Of a stretch of DNA of 64,000 bases, positions 33,170-42,406 are shown piece after piece. Numbering within the stretch: the stretch's first letter is position 1; each line of letters opens with the position of its first letter. The translations under genes and the position numbers were made by a program. The notes under the pieces are model-generated. The model saw only the letters and a program-made list of their open reading frames with translations. It was not told the DNA's origin and searched no databases. The stretch lies in the NCBI RefSeq assembly GCF_015999465.1, contig NZ_CP065534.1:3224001-3288000 (forward strand). The letters are read 5' to 3'. Source of the DNA: Lonsdalea populi (lineage in GTDB: Bacteria; Pseudomonadota; Gammaproteobacteria; Enterobacterales; Enterobacteriaceae).

Positions 33170-33511
33170 TTAATTCGGCATGGTCAGCCGTTTGGGAAAT
33201 AAGCTCACCACTGCACGAAAATGATTCATTGCGTTAATCAGCTCCCGCTTTTCGTCAGTGGTCAGATCATTAATATTGATGCCATGACGTTCTGCCGGAA
33301 TTTTTGCCATATAAAATATTGCCGCTAATGCCCGTTCGTTCTGTTTATTATTAACGTCTCGCGGATCGCGCATATCGCGAATAAAGCGATCAAGCTCTGG
33401 CTCAATATTCAAACCAAATACTTTCGCTCTTAGTTCCGCAATATGATTCAGCCCGTTAAGGCGTTCGCCCGCACTTAATGGAACAGTTGCCGTAGCGTCT
33501 TCAATAGCCAT
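33170..33511 (-). CDS. DUF5347-like early phage protein
   Basis: A 113-aa protein (MAIEDATATVPLSAGERLNG; AAIFYMAKIPAERHGININD). Resembles the DUF5347 proteins of P2-like phages, from memory. It overlaps the Fil-like gene upstream. Function unknown. Confidence 0.65.
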   Translation of the reverse strand: MAIEDATATVPLSAGERLNGLNHIAELRAKVFGLNIEPELDRFIRDMRDPRDVNNKQNERALAAIFYMAKIPAERHGININDLTTDEKRELINAMNHFRAVVSLFPKRLTMPN

Positions 33512-33675
33512 GATTTCCCCTGTCTAGAGGTGGACAAGTCGGCCAGTAGTTCCTCCTGAGATCGGCACGGGTGCCAACGTTTACCATCCGTTCCCATAAT
33601 CCAGCCGTGGCCGTAGTGCATTGATGGGCTTTGCTTAACGAGAAGCGATGCAGCGGTAGGTTTCTCCATCAGCAT
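33475..33675 (-). CDS. fil: Phage filamentation protein Fil-like
   Basis: About 66 aa. The core SPSMHYGHGWIMGTDGKRWH, followed by PCRSQEELL, is the Fil-family signature; 186 Fil blocks host division when made early. The start is chosen at the ATG five bases after GAGG; two neighbouring ATGs are possible. It overlaps the DUF5347 gene. Confidence 0.8.
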   Translation of the reverse strand: MLMEKPTAASLLVKQSPSMHYGHGWIMGTDGKRWHPCRSQEELLADLSTSRQGKSWLLKTLRQLFH

Positions 33676-33682
33676 CATCACC

Positions 33683-34192
33683 TCAGACCAACCCGAATGA
33701 GGCACCGAGGCCCGTCATGGTATCCACCGCGCTTGCCATCGCTGGGTTGGCTTGCAAACGTGCCTGCATGGAAATAGCAGCTAACGCCATCAGTCGCGTT
33801 ACAGAGTTAATACTGCTGATAACGTCACGACGACCTGCAATGGTTTTTACATCACCAGATACAGCACCAGCAGCCACACGCCCGATCTCTGCGGTCGCAC
33901 TCATGACGTAATGCGGCAGCTTCTCTTTTGCCACTTCATTCATCGGCACGCATGGCAAGCAGTGGATCTGAGCCAGAAAGCCGTCAACCAACGTTGAATC
34001 CTCTGTCAAGTCGGTCAGCAGCCAGACTTCCGGGACAGTCAACTGATGCGGTTGTTCCGGGTTTAGTTTGTTACGCAGCGTTTGGACATTCATCTCCGCG
34101 CGTTCTGCCAGCTTCGCCATGTTGTGACGCAATGCGAATACCCGGCAGGCTTCATTAAAATGTGGGTGTTTGGAAACCCGATAATCAAACAT
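33683..34192 (-). CDS. cII: Regulatory protein CII (186 type)
   Basis: A 169-aa transcription activator, the same length as 186 CII. An N-terminal helix-turn-helix (MAKLAERAEMNVQTLRNKLN) is followed by a regulatory domain ending in a long hydrophobic-alanine helix. In 186 it activates the establishment promoter pE for cI. Second gene of the early leftward operon after apl. Confidence 0.88.
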   Translation of the reverse strand: MFDYRVSKHPHFNEACRVFALRHNMAKLAERAEMNVQTLRNKLNPEQPHQLTVPEVWLLTDLTEDSTLVDGFLAQIHCLPCVPMNEVAKEKLPHYVMSATAEIGRVAAGAVSGDVKTIAGRRDVISSINSVTRLMALAAISMQARLQANPAMASAVDTMTGLGASFGLV

Positions 34193-34222
34193 GTTGCATC
34201 CTTACAAATCACATAAAGTGAA

Positions 34223-34486
34223 TTACTCACCAATGACGAGTTGAAAACGGGAATGCCCCAACGCCTTACGCAACTGTTCTTCTTTCCAGCGCGCGTAATA
34301 AATACGGATGGGGCCACCTGCTTTCTTGCATCCTTTCCGGATGGTGCGAGGTTCGATTGGTACACAAGGGTTGTCGCCGGTTGTCCAGCGGTAAGCGGTT
34401 CGCGCTGAGACCCCCTCAAGCTCTGCGAACTGTTGCAGAGTAACGATAGGTGCAGGCACTTTGATGATTGCGATTTCAGAAGCCAT
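34223..34486 (-). CDS. apl: Apl/Cox-like excisionase and repressor
   Basis: An 87-aa winged-helix protein, the length of 186 Apl. It begins MASEIAIIKVPAPIVTLQQF; the recognition region is GVSARTAYRWTTGDN. It should direct excision with Int and repress the switch promoters. First gene of the leftward lytic operon, divergent from cI. Start chosen for family match; the frame is open further upstream. Confidence 0.82.
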   Translation of the reverse strand: MASEIAIIKVPAPIVTLQQFAELEGVSARTAYRWTTGDNPCVPIEPRTIRKGCKKAGGPIRIYYARWKEEQLRKALGHSRFQLVIGE

Positions 34487-34516
34487 GTTGCATGATTCCC
34501 TATTTGCTGTTTTGAA

Positions 34517-34607
34517 CAATGTTGGCCTCTCATTCCCCAATGTTTGCCAACATACGCACTTCACTTGTGAGCAATGTAATTAACTTTATAGCATTGGTCA
34601 ACATTGG
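34517..34607. promoter_or_regulatory. Repeated operator motif in the cI-apl switch region
   Basis: The half-site AATGTTGGC/GCCAACATT occurs at 34517-34526, as a near-dyad at 34538-34553 (CAATGTTTGCCAACAT), and inverted at 34596-34607 (GGTCAACATTGG). Spaced repeats across divergent promoters fit CI (or Apl) operators. Confidence 0.5.
34573..34601 (-). promoter_or_regulatory. Lytic promoter pR for apl
   Basis: TTGACC (34596-34601), 17-base spacer, TACATT (34573-34578) on the minus strand, with the third operator motif overlapping its -35. Confidence 0.65.
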
Positions 34608-34616
34608 AATTAACTA

Positions 34617-35195
34617 ATGAGCATAAACAAAGACACTTTCGAGCCTACTGCCATTCTCGATAGGATCATTGCCGTTTACGGTTTTACGCAAAAATTACAG
34701 CTGGCAAATCACTTTGAAATGTCGCCAAGCTCCCTGCAGAACCGCTTTACACGCGGCACTATCTCCTATGATTTAGCAGCTTTCTGTTCGCTAGAAACAG
34801 GAGCAAGCCTAAGGTGGTTACTTACCGGTGAAGGTCCAAAGTTTGATGAAAAACCTCCTCTTACAGACCCCAAAGTAATGAACTTATACACTCTTAGGGA
34901 TGGAATTCTTGAAAAAAATTCCATATTGAATATCGACCCAGGTTTTTTGAGTAAGCAGATTTCAGAAGGAATTGCGGTTCGGGCTGAGGGGAAGTTGCAT
35001 TTTGTCGATCAGGAAGCCCCGCTTTCTGATGGTCTTTGGTTAGTTGATATTGAAGGAGCTAACAGCATCAGAGAATTGACATTACTACCTGGCAAAAAAC
35101 TACACGTAGCGGGCGGCAAAGTGCCGTTTGAATGTGGGATTGACGAGATAAAACTGATTGGCCGTGTAGTGGGTGTGTACAGCGAGGTTAATTGA
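34617..35195 (+). CDS. cI: CI repressor (186 type)
   Basis: A 192-aa repressor, exactly the length of 186 CI. The N-terminal helix-turn-helix domain is ILDRIIAVYGFTQKLQLANH and following; the C-terminal domain is the S24-like oligomerisation fold. 186-type CI is not cut by RecA; induction needs the antirepressor Tum, so the broken DinI-like frame at 28662 is relevant. Its stop overlaps the int start (TGATG). Confidence 0.9.
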   Translation: MSINKDTFEPTAILDRIIAVYGFTQKLQLANHFEMSPSSLQNRFTRGTISYDLAAFCSLETGASLRWLLTGEGPKFDEKPPLTDPKVMNLYTLRDGILEKNSILNIDPGFLSKQISEGIAVRAEGKLHFVDQEAPLSDGLWLVDIEGANSIRELTLLPGKKLHVAGGKVPFECGIDEIKLIGRVVGVYSEVN

Positions 35196-36196
35196 TGACT
35201 GTCCGTAAAAACCCCTCCGGCGGATGGATTTGTGAGCTTTATCCAAACGGGGCAAAAGGTAAGCGCATCAGGAAGAAATTCGCTACCAAAGGCGAGGCGC
35301 TGGCCTTTGAACAGTACACTGTACAAAATCCGTGGCAGGAAGAAAAAGAAGACCGACGCACGTTAAAGGGGCTGGTTGACTCATGGTATAGCGCTCATGG
35401 CATTACTCTGAAAGACGGCCTTAAACGTCAGTTAGCGATGCACCATGCTTTTGAGTGTATGGGCGAACCACTTGTGCGTGATTTTGATGCGCAGATGTTT
35501 TCCCGCTATCGGGAAAAGCGGTTACAAGGCCAATATGCACGTTCAAACAGGGTGAAAGAGGTCTCTCCCCGCACCCTTAACCTTGAGTTGGCCTACTTTC
35601 GAGCGGTGTTTAATGAGCTAAGTCGCCTCGGAGAATGGAAAGGCGAAAATCCGCTAAAAAATATGCGCCCTTTCCGCACAGAAGAAATGGAAATGGCCTG
35701 GTTAACTCAAGACCAGATCGTGTTGCTCCTCGGAGAGTGCAAACGGCATGGTCATCCTGATTTAGAAACCGTGGTAAGAATCTGTCTCGCGACTGGTGCT
35801 CGCTGGTCTGAAGCTGAGAGCTTGAAAAAAAGCCAGCTTGCGAAATACAAAATCACCTATACCAAAACGAAAGGCAGAAAAAACCGTACCGTTCCCATCA
35901 GCAAAGAGCTTTATGACTCTCTGCCCGGTGATAAAAAAGGTCGGTTATTTAGTGATTGTTATGGCGCATTCCGGTCAGCTATGGAAAGAACAGGCATCGA
36001 ACTACCCTCGGGGCAACTGACCCACGTATTGCGCCACACCTTCGCCAGTCACTTTATGATGAATGGGGGAAATATATTAGTTTTACAAAGGATATTAGGA
36101 CATACAGACATCAAGATGACTATGCGTTATTCTCATTTTTCACCTGATCACCTCGAGGATGTTCTTCGATACAATCCCCTTAAGGATGTCATGTGA
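35195..36196 (+). CDS. int: Tyrosine integrase
   Basis: A 333-aa P2/186-type integrase. The N-terminal arm-binding domain starts MTVRKNPSGGWICELYPNG. The catalytic residues are visible: R in GARWSEAESL, H-x-x-R in HVLRHTFASHF, H in LGHTDIKMT, nucleophile Tyr in MRYSHFSP. ATG at 35195 is preferred over the in-frame TTG just before it. It acts on att in ileX and is coupled to cI. Confidence 0.95.
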   Translation: MTVRKNPSGGWICELYPNGAKGKRIRKKFATKGEALAFEQYTVQNPWQEEKEDRRTLKGLVDSWYSAHGITLKDGLKRQLAMHHAFECMGEPLVRDFDAQMFSRYREKRLQGQYARSNRVKEVSPRTLNLELAYFRAVFNELSRLGEWKGENPLKNMRPFRTEEMEMAWLTQDQIVLLLGECKRHGHPDLETVVRICLATGARWSEAESLKKSQLAKYKITYTKTKGRKNRTVPISKELYDSLPGDKKGRLFSDCYGAFRSAMERTGIELPSGQLTHVLRHTFASHFMMNGGNILVLQRILGHTDIKMTMRYSHFSPDHLEDVLRYNPLKDVM

Positions 36197-36232
36197 CATG
36201 ATCTAGACTAAACATCAGCGATAGGAAAAAAG

Positions 36233-36493
36233 ATGAAAGTACGTGATTTTGAAGACAAAGTATGGGAAACAGAAGGTGTTAGAATCGTTATTCATGCTAA
36301 AGAGGACACCCAGGTCTCTGAGTATGAGTACAAAAAAGCAGCAGACGCCTCTTGGCGTATAACAGAGTTAGCTCAGAAAAGAATTGATAAGCATCTTGAT
36401 GGTAATACATTCACTGTAATACAAGGTGATGGCGAGGAACCTAATGGTCGAGTAATTCTTCGCACCATTCGCAGTAGTTACAATATTAAATAG
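36233..36493 (+). CDS. Hypothetical 86-aa protein between int and attR
   Basis: Starts MKVRDFEDKVWETEGVRIVI after an AGGAAAAAAG ribosome site. Small acidic alpha/beta protein; no family recognised. It sits between int and the att arm sites, a place where P2-like prophages carry extra genes, and is expressed with the lysogenic operon if transcription passes int. Confidence 0.65.
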   Translation: MKVRDFEDKVWETEGVRIVIHAKEDTQVSEYEYKKAADASWRITELAQKRIDKHLDGNTFTVIQGDGEEPNGRVILRTIRSSYNIK

Positions 36494-36553
36494 TTAGCAC
36501 CCAGCCCTTTTAATATTCTCTTACCGAGGCTATATCTATTTTCTTATTATTTA

Positions 36554-36588
36554 AGTGGCGATAAAGTGGCGGTAGAGATGGCGTATAA
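36554..36588 (+). promoter_or_regulatory. Integrase arm-type sites near attR
   Basis: Three TGGCG-centred repeats (AGTGGCGATAA, AGTGGCGGTAG, GATGGCGTATA). Same motif as at 4971-4991 near attL. Confidence 0.45.
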
Positions 36589-36669
36589 TGAGTAACTATT
36601 GGCAAAAAGAGACAAACTATGTCAATGATAAATAACGCAAACCATTGATTTTATGTTATTCCGGTAGGA

Positions 36670-36720
36670 ACTCATAATCGCTTGGTCGTTGGTTCAAGTC
36701 CAGCAGGGGCCACCAAATTT
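36670..36720 (+). repeat. attR (also left end of a second element)
   Basis: The 51-bp repeat of attL. Its T-arm reads TTCAAGTCCAGC, the canonical E. coli ileX form, against TTCAAACCCAAC at attL. What follows is another hairpin and phage-remnant DNA rather than core genes, so this was probably also the left end of a tandem prophage. Confidence 0.85.
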
Positions 36721-36741
36721 AGTGATGAAAATCATGAAGTT

Positions 36742-36772
36742 AAGCCACTCTTTAGTGGTGGCTTTTTTGTTT
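36742..36772 (+). terminator. Terminator beyond attR
   Basis: AAGCCAC pairs with GTGGCTT, followed by TTTTGTTTT. Resembles the terminator at 4929, consistent with being the left end of a related phage. The following 100 bases to the IS hold only a TGGCAGCA repeat (36785-36806) and no gene. Confidence 0.7.
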
Positions 36773-36887
36773 TCATAATCTACCATTGGCAGCAAAATGG
36801 CAGCAGATTTTTTTGTATTGCTACCTTGTGCTACCATCGCCTATTGCATAAAACAGCACTCCTGCACGTCATTCCCACTTGTAGTGG

Positions 36888-38056
<1,169 letters not shown>

Positions 38057-38123
38057 TGGTGCACCTGTGTTGTTCTGAGGTGAGCATATCACCTCTGTTC
38101 AGGTGGCCAAATTCAGTATTCCA

Positions 38124-38246
38124 CTTCATTAGCGGCAGCATGGTGGAGTAGTGCGTCCACAGGAACGTGCTGTCGTCGAACTGGTATAAACGGCCGATGA
38201 TGAGCAATAGATAATTCATCACCAGAAAAGCAAAGGTCAGCTTCAT
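38124..38246 (-). pseudogene. Second immunity gene, cut by the IS after codon 40
   Basis: Forty codons (MKLTFAFLVMNYLLLIIGRL to THYSTMLPLM) match the first partner gene at 12301 closely, then the sequence enters the IS end. Only the first membrane segment remains, so no function is possible. The ATG overlaps the toxin' stop by four bases, as in copy 1. Confidence 0.9.
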
Positions 38247-39387
38247 AGTTCTCCCTTAATGGGATAATCCATTTCCATTACAGTGATAAAGGGTTTATAT
38301 CCGAAACGGTCCAGGTGTTGCAAAATAAACCAGGACCGGAATCCTCCCAACGCGCTGTAAGATTTTATTGAACCATTCGATGGGTCGGGACCGATATCAG
38401 GGGTATCAAGGCCGAAATGGTCGTAAAAAGTTACGCGTACCTTTCCTTTATAGAAACGCCCACAACGGTCGAATTCGACGATCTCCGCTTTAGCACCCCA
38501 TACGTCATTAACCGTTATTGTCAGGCCCCCGTTCCACCATCCCAGCCATTTGTCTTCCGCTGTATTGAATGCCGGAGGAAGAAGAGGTCTTTCGTTATTT
38601 CTATCATCGATATAAACATAATTTTCCATCCAATCACCCAGTTGCAACGAGTTTATTTCACCATTGCTTTGCTTGATCGCTTTTTTCATGCCATCCAGTA
38701 ATAGAGTCATAAACTTCTACGTTTTCGGGTGTGCACGAGCAGCGCGCGTCAACGCGGGGTGACTGAATTCCCCCCCTTCATTTTTTCAAATTTGGCAATC
38801 ATCGCAAGAATAACGTTTCTCAAATCCCCGGAAGAGAACAACGTCGCCGCCATCACCCTAAATTTTATAAAGTTGATGGTCGGTGAATCGAAGCCAAACA
38901 AATAACCATCCTTCGAGAAAAGGTGTAAATGGCCAAAGTTTGGTATGGCTTTGATTTCTTCTTCGGTCATATCGCCATAGGTCATATCCGCAGCCGGGCT
39001 GCCGTCGGCGTTGAAACCGGGCTTACGCGGCGACTGATATACCAGTACGGGGACATGGATCCGCGTCGCACTGGTGGTGTCGGTGACTTCGGTGACCTTG
39101 AGCGTCGGCTCGGGTTCGGTTCGCGGCGTGGCAGGTCGGGGCGCAAATCCCCAGCCGGCTTTCTGTGCCGGCGCATTCACCCTGGCGCGGTCATAGGCAT
39201 TCCGGACGGCATTGGCGAAATCGCGGTTGGCATTGATGTCTAACGAGCCGGCCGTTAATGAACAACAGGCGTGCTCTTGCGAGCCTAATACGACGGTTCT
39301 GGCATCCAGCGCACTGCCTTTTTCGGGCGGCAGGATGCGGGTAAATTCCTCCGGCGTCAGTTCATCAATACGCTTGGTGATCAGCAT
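38243..39387 (-). pseudogene. Second DUF3289-like toxin, frameshifted and with an amber codon
   Basis: Residues 1-110 are nearly identical to the toxin at 12990. After that the sequence is related but diverged (HVPVLVYQSPRKPGFNADGS). A seven-G tract (plus-strand C run 38770-38776) lacks one base and shifts the frame, giving a 212-aa truncated product. Restoring the frame exposes a TAG (plus-strand 38717-38719). The C-terminal block (VRVTFYDHFGLDTPDIGPDP; FRSWFILQH) is still well preserved, so inactivation is recent. The promoter at 39431 is intact. Confidence 0.9.
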
Positions 39388-39430
39388 GTTTCATTCCCTG
39401 TAAATGGATTCATCCTTGTGGCGCGCGGAT

Positions 39431-39459
39431 ATTCTATGCGCCGCTTATTGTTATGTAAA
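39431..39459 (-). promoter_or_regulatory. Promoter of the second toxin copy
   Basis: TTTACA, 17 bases, TAGAAT, identical to 14152-14180. Confidence 0.65.
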
Positions 39460-39473
39460 TGAACGATATGCCA

Positions 39474-39500
39474 CGAAAAAACCGCCGAATTCGGCGGTTT
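39474..39500 (-). terminator. Terminator after the second G
   Basis: Same AACCGCCGAATTCGGCGGTT palindrome with leftward T-run as at 14195. Confidence 0.85.
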
Positions 39501-39511
39501 GATTTTCCCTG

Positions 39512-39721
39512 GTGTCAGCATGTGTTTTTAGTATGCAGACTCATGATGACATCAGGGCTGTTTATTTTATAAACGTTTCTACAGATCGATTTCTCGATTT
39601 CGATCGGTATGAGCGATCAATCGTTCAAGCTGGTTTTCGCTACCGACTGCGGCATTACTCAGGTTCATCCGGCCAGGTGATATCCGGCGCGGTTGACGTA
39701 TCAATGGATTGCAAGGTCTGA
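39512..39721 (+). pseudogene. Second copy of the invertase-like fragment
   Basis: Same 69-aa frame as at 14233, with VSTDRF in place of VSKDRF, which is closer to the invertase N-terminal motif. Tentative. Confidence 0.3.
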
Positions 39722-40254
39722 ATGTATTTCATCCAGGCAATCAGGCGGGCTTTGTCCTCGTCACTGATAAGGCCAAGCTGTAATTCAGTCTGCCACAGGT
39801 TGATAGCGCCTTTCGCCGCCGCCAGAAGCGTCGTTTTTTTCTGCTCGGCGTCCTGTACCTGGCCGCGTTTTAAGGCGTCCTCATCAATGACCCATTGGTT
39901 GCCGTTCCAGGTGTCGTAAGGCGTTGAGGGGGCGATGGCCGTCACGTTGTCGGGATAATCGCCCGGTACGGTGATTTCAACAGGCAAACCGCTGATTTTG
40001 TCATACACCGTTTCGCCTCGGTGGTCGGGAACATATTCCCACTTATCTGCGCCGACCGTGCGGCAAACGGCAAAACCGGCTTTCATATTGCCCGGCGCAT
40101 CGCTGCAAGAGTTCGCGGGAATACCCACGCCCACGGCGAGATACTCGACGGAAGAAGACCGATATTCGCGCGTGTCGCCGTCAAAGTTATAGACGGTCAG
40201 TTCACCGGCTCGGGTAGCAATGCCGTGGTTATTCAGTACCGCTTTCGCCATCAT
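39655..40254 (-). CDS. Tail fibre assembly protein, second copy
   Basis: A 199-aa near-identical paralogue of G (14376); the visible differences are near residues 18-19. The frame is intact. With its partner H' truncated it could still chaperone the fibre of prophage 1, but the H-Q deletion removed its upstream late promoter, so expression is doubtful. Confidence 0.85.
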   Translation of the reverse strand: MMAKAVLNNHGIATRAGELTVYNFDGDTREYRSSSVEYLAVGVGIPANSCSDAPGNMKAGFAVCRTVGADKWEYVPDHRGETVYDKISGLPVEITVPGDYPDNVTAIAPSTPYDTWNGNQWVIDEDALKRGQVQDAEQKKTTLLAAAKGAINLWQTELQLGLISDEDKARLIAWMKYIQTLQSIDTSTAPDITWPDEPE

Positions 40255-40745
40255 GCCGCCCTCACAATGTAGTTAAATGACACGTTACGGGGGCGAACAT
40301 AGGCGCGTCCCCGAGAACCATGATTACTTCCTAAGGACAATGAACTTGCCGCGCCGGTTTCACCCGTATTAAAGGGACGCTCGCTGTTACCAAAACCAAT
40401 GGCGGCCGCTTCTGTATTCGCCTCAATATTGGCCTGTATCCAGCTCGCTTCCTGCATACTGAGCAGGTCTCGAGCGCTGTCGAGACCTCTGCCATCATCC
40501 CAGCCACGGATAAACTCGCCGCGTAAATCAGGCAAATTGCCGGAAGGGTACGCCACAGCCAGCTTCGGATACTCCGCCTTATCAAAGGGTGCGCCATTGC
40601 ATTTCAGCCAGCCCTGGGGCGGGGTTGCCTGCGGCCACGGCTGCGGAACGCCGACTGGAAGGTAGCGATCGATATCGGCAGTTTTAAGGTACTGCGGGTG
40701 GGGATGCGTGGCGGCCAAATGCGCGGCCAGCAGGCTATCCGCATA
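40251..40745 (-). pseudogene. Tail fibre gene H', 3' half only
   Basis: The last 164 residues of H (YADSLLAAHLAATHPHPQYL to the end) remain. At 40745/40746 the sequence switches to portal DNA in the opposite coding direction. The leftward frame continues through the portal as a meaningless fusion. Confidence 0.9.
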
Positions 40746-41678
40746 CCGGTGCTGGACCGCCGCGAACTGCTCGACTACGTGGAGTGCGTGCAGATGGATC
40801 GCTGGTATGAACCGCCGGTGAGTTTCGACGGGCTGGCGCGCACGTTCCGCGCCGCCGTGCATCACAGCTCGCCGATCAACGTGAAGCGTAACATCCTGAC
40901 CAGCACGTTTATCCCGCATCCGCTGCTCAGTCAGCAGGCGTTCAGCCGTTTCGTGCAGGACTATCTGGTCTTCGGCAATGCCTATCTGGAGAAGCGCACT
41001 AACCGGCTAGGCGGCGTGCTGTCGCTGGAGCCGGCGCTGGCAAAATATACCCGGCGCGGCGTCGATCTCGATACCTACTGGTTTGTGCAGTATGGTCTGA
41101 CGACGGAGCCTTACGAGTTCACGAAAGGCAGTCTCTTTCATCTGATGGAGCCGGATTTAAATCAGGAAGTCTACGGCCTGCCGGAATACCTGTCCGCCAT
41201 CCCGTCGACGCTGCTAAACGAGTCGGCCACGCTGTTCCGCCGCAAGTATTACCTTAACGGCAGTCACGCGGGGTTTATCATGTATATGACTGCCGCGGCG
41301 CAGAATCAGGAGGACGTCAACAACATCCGCCAGGCGATGAAAAGCGCCAAGGGGCCGGGCAACTTCCGCAACCTGTTTATGTACTCGCCGAACGGCAAGA
41401 AGGACGGCATTCAGATCATCCCGCTGTCCGAGGTGGCCGCGAAGGATGAGTTTTTGAACATCAAGAACGTCAGCCGCGACGACATGATGGCCGCGCACCG
41501 CGTGCCGCCGCAGATGATGGGGATCATGCCGAGCAATGTCGGCGGCTTCGGGGATGTGGAGAAGGCGAGCAGGGTATTTGTGAGGAATGAGTTGATGCCG
41601 TTGCAGAGGCGGTTTGAGGAGTTGAATGAGTGGTTAGGAGAAGAAGTTATTAGGTTCGGGCTGTATAGCTTTCTTTGA
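40746..41678 (+). pseudogene. Portal gene fragment Q' (5' end missing)
   Basis: Matches portal residues from about 31 (VLDRRELLDYVECVQ) to about 333. The first 30 codons are replaced by H' sequence. The last residues diverge (FGLYSFL instead of WQPYILEQKGD). About 95% identical to gpQ in protein terms by eye. Confidence 0.9.
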
Positions 41679-41688
41679 CCACAATGAA

Positions 41689-41712
41689 AGAGCTGCAGTT
41701 CTCAGCAGCTCT
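41689..41712 (-). terminator. Hairpin between portal fragment and the 139-aa gene
   Basis: AGAGCTGC pairs with GCAGCTCT; weak T-run on the leftward strand. Probable terminator of the 139-aa gene. Confidence 0.45.
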
Positions 41713-41725
41713 CTATGATGAAAGC

Positions 41726-42145
41726 TTATTGGCTAAACACGCAATCCTCTGGATTGGAGGATGTGCAGTGAACAAACACACTGCCGTCGGATTGCTTCTC
41801 ATCTTGCCAATATTCCCCTAATGGTTTTACAGGCCATTTTAATGTGAGAGACATCCTCATTCCGGAAACATTGTCCTGGCCTACATAATCACAAGCAACC
41901 AGATTCTTGACGTTGAGAATATAGGCCTCTTTGAATGAAACGTTTTGCAGATCATTTTTTTCGGCATAAGGGTTCTCGCCCGTCCATTTCATGTTATTCC
42001 CAGCGTTAGCCTTATAACTGTAGCCTGAGTCGGCTTTATTTTGTTTTATCTTATTAATTGATGGACATGAAAATACGGTCGCTTCAGCATGACCAATCAT
42101 AAGAAAAGAGAGTAAAGAAATAATTAACTTGCTATTAGCTGACAT
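41726..42145 (-). CDS. Secreted 139-aa protein, DUF3757-like (cargo)
   Basis: The signal peptide (MSANSKLIISLLSFLMIGHA, cleavage after HAEA) is followed by a Cys-containing mature domain starting TVFSCPSINKIKQ, with further Cys near ACDYVG, HCTSS and EDCVF. The CPSI opening recalls DUF3757 secreted proteins of enterobacteria; uncertain. AT-rich. It lies beside the portal fragment, the same relative position as the cos-side cargo of prophage 1, so it is probably a lysogenic-conversion gene of the lost phage. Confidence 0.65.
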   Translation of the reverse strand: MSANSKLIISLLSFLMIGHAEATVFSCPSINKIKQNKADSGYSYKANAGNNMKWTGENPYAEKNDLQNVSFKEAYILNVKNLVACDYVGQDNVSGMRMSLTLKWPVKPLGEYWQDEKQSDGSVFVHCTSSNPEDCVFSQ

Positions 42146-42406
42146 ATTTTAAATCCTTTTTAATACTGCTAGTCCTTTGGATGACGCTATTGAACTCATC
42201 ACTGTCACAGCGCAGGTGATTTATGCCATATGATTCATGGTAAGTCTATAATATTCACGGAATTTAACAGTAAAAATAATAGAAGCAGTGAGTCTCATTA
42301 AGGAGGGATGATTTCAGCGTGTGTGAAGGAGGAACCAAAGAATAACCAGTCTATATGATCCCTTTCATCGTATTTACCTCAAATATTAAACAAATATTGA
42401 TGTTGA
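42146..42406. other. Gap without a recognisable gene
   Basis: AT-rich 260 bases between the secreted cargo gene and the third portal fragment. It should hold the promoter of the leftward 139-aa gene. I see no other coding frame. Confidence 0.5.

Larger units (their letters stand above)
4857..36720. mobile_element. P2/186-type prophage integrated in ileX
   Basis: About 31.9 kb bounded by direct repeats in the tRNA 3' half. It contains a full set of P2-like head, tail, lysis, replication, switch and integration genes in P2 order, with a 186-like cI/apl/cII control region. No structural gene is visibly broken, so the particle genes look intact. The only clear lesion is a stop codon in a DinI-like reading frame at the SOS operon, which could affect induction. 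Cargo occupies the two standard P2 lysogenic-conversion positions. Confidence 0.95.
39059..40745. repeat. 1687-bp duplicate of 13780-15466
   Basis: Second copy of the toxin-head/G/H' block. The left edge falls inside the toxin gene and the right edge is the H/portal deletion junction. Confidence 0.9.

Noticed and set aside
40251..40919. 222-codon frame fusing the fibre tip to an N-terminal segment
   Set aside because: The first 57 codons are antisense portal sequence, so it is a product of the H'/Q' deletion and not a new chimeric fibre.
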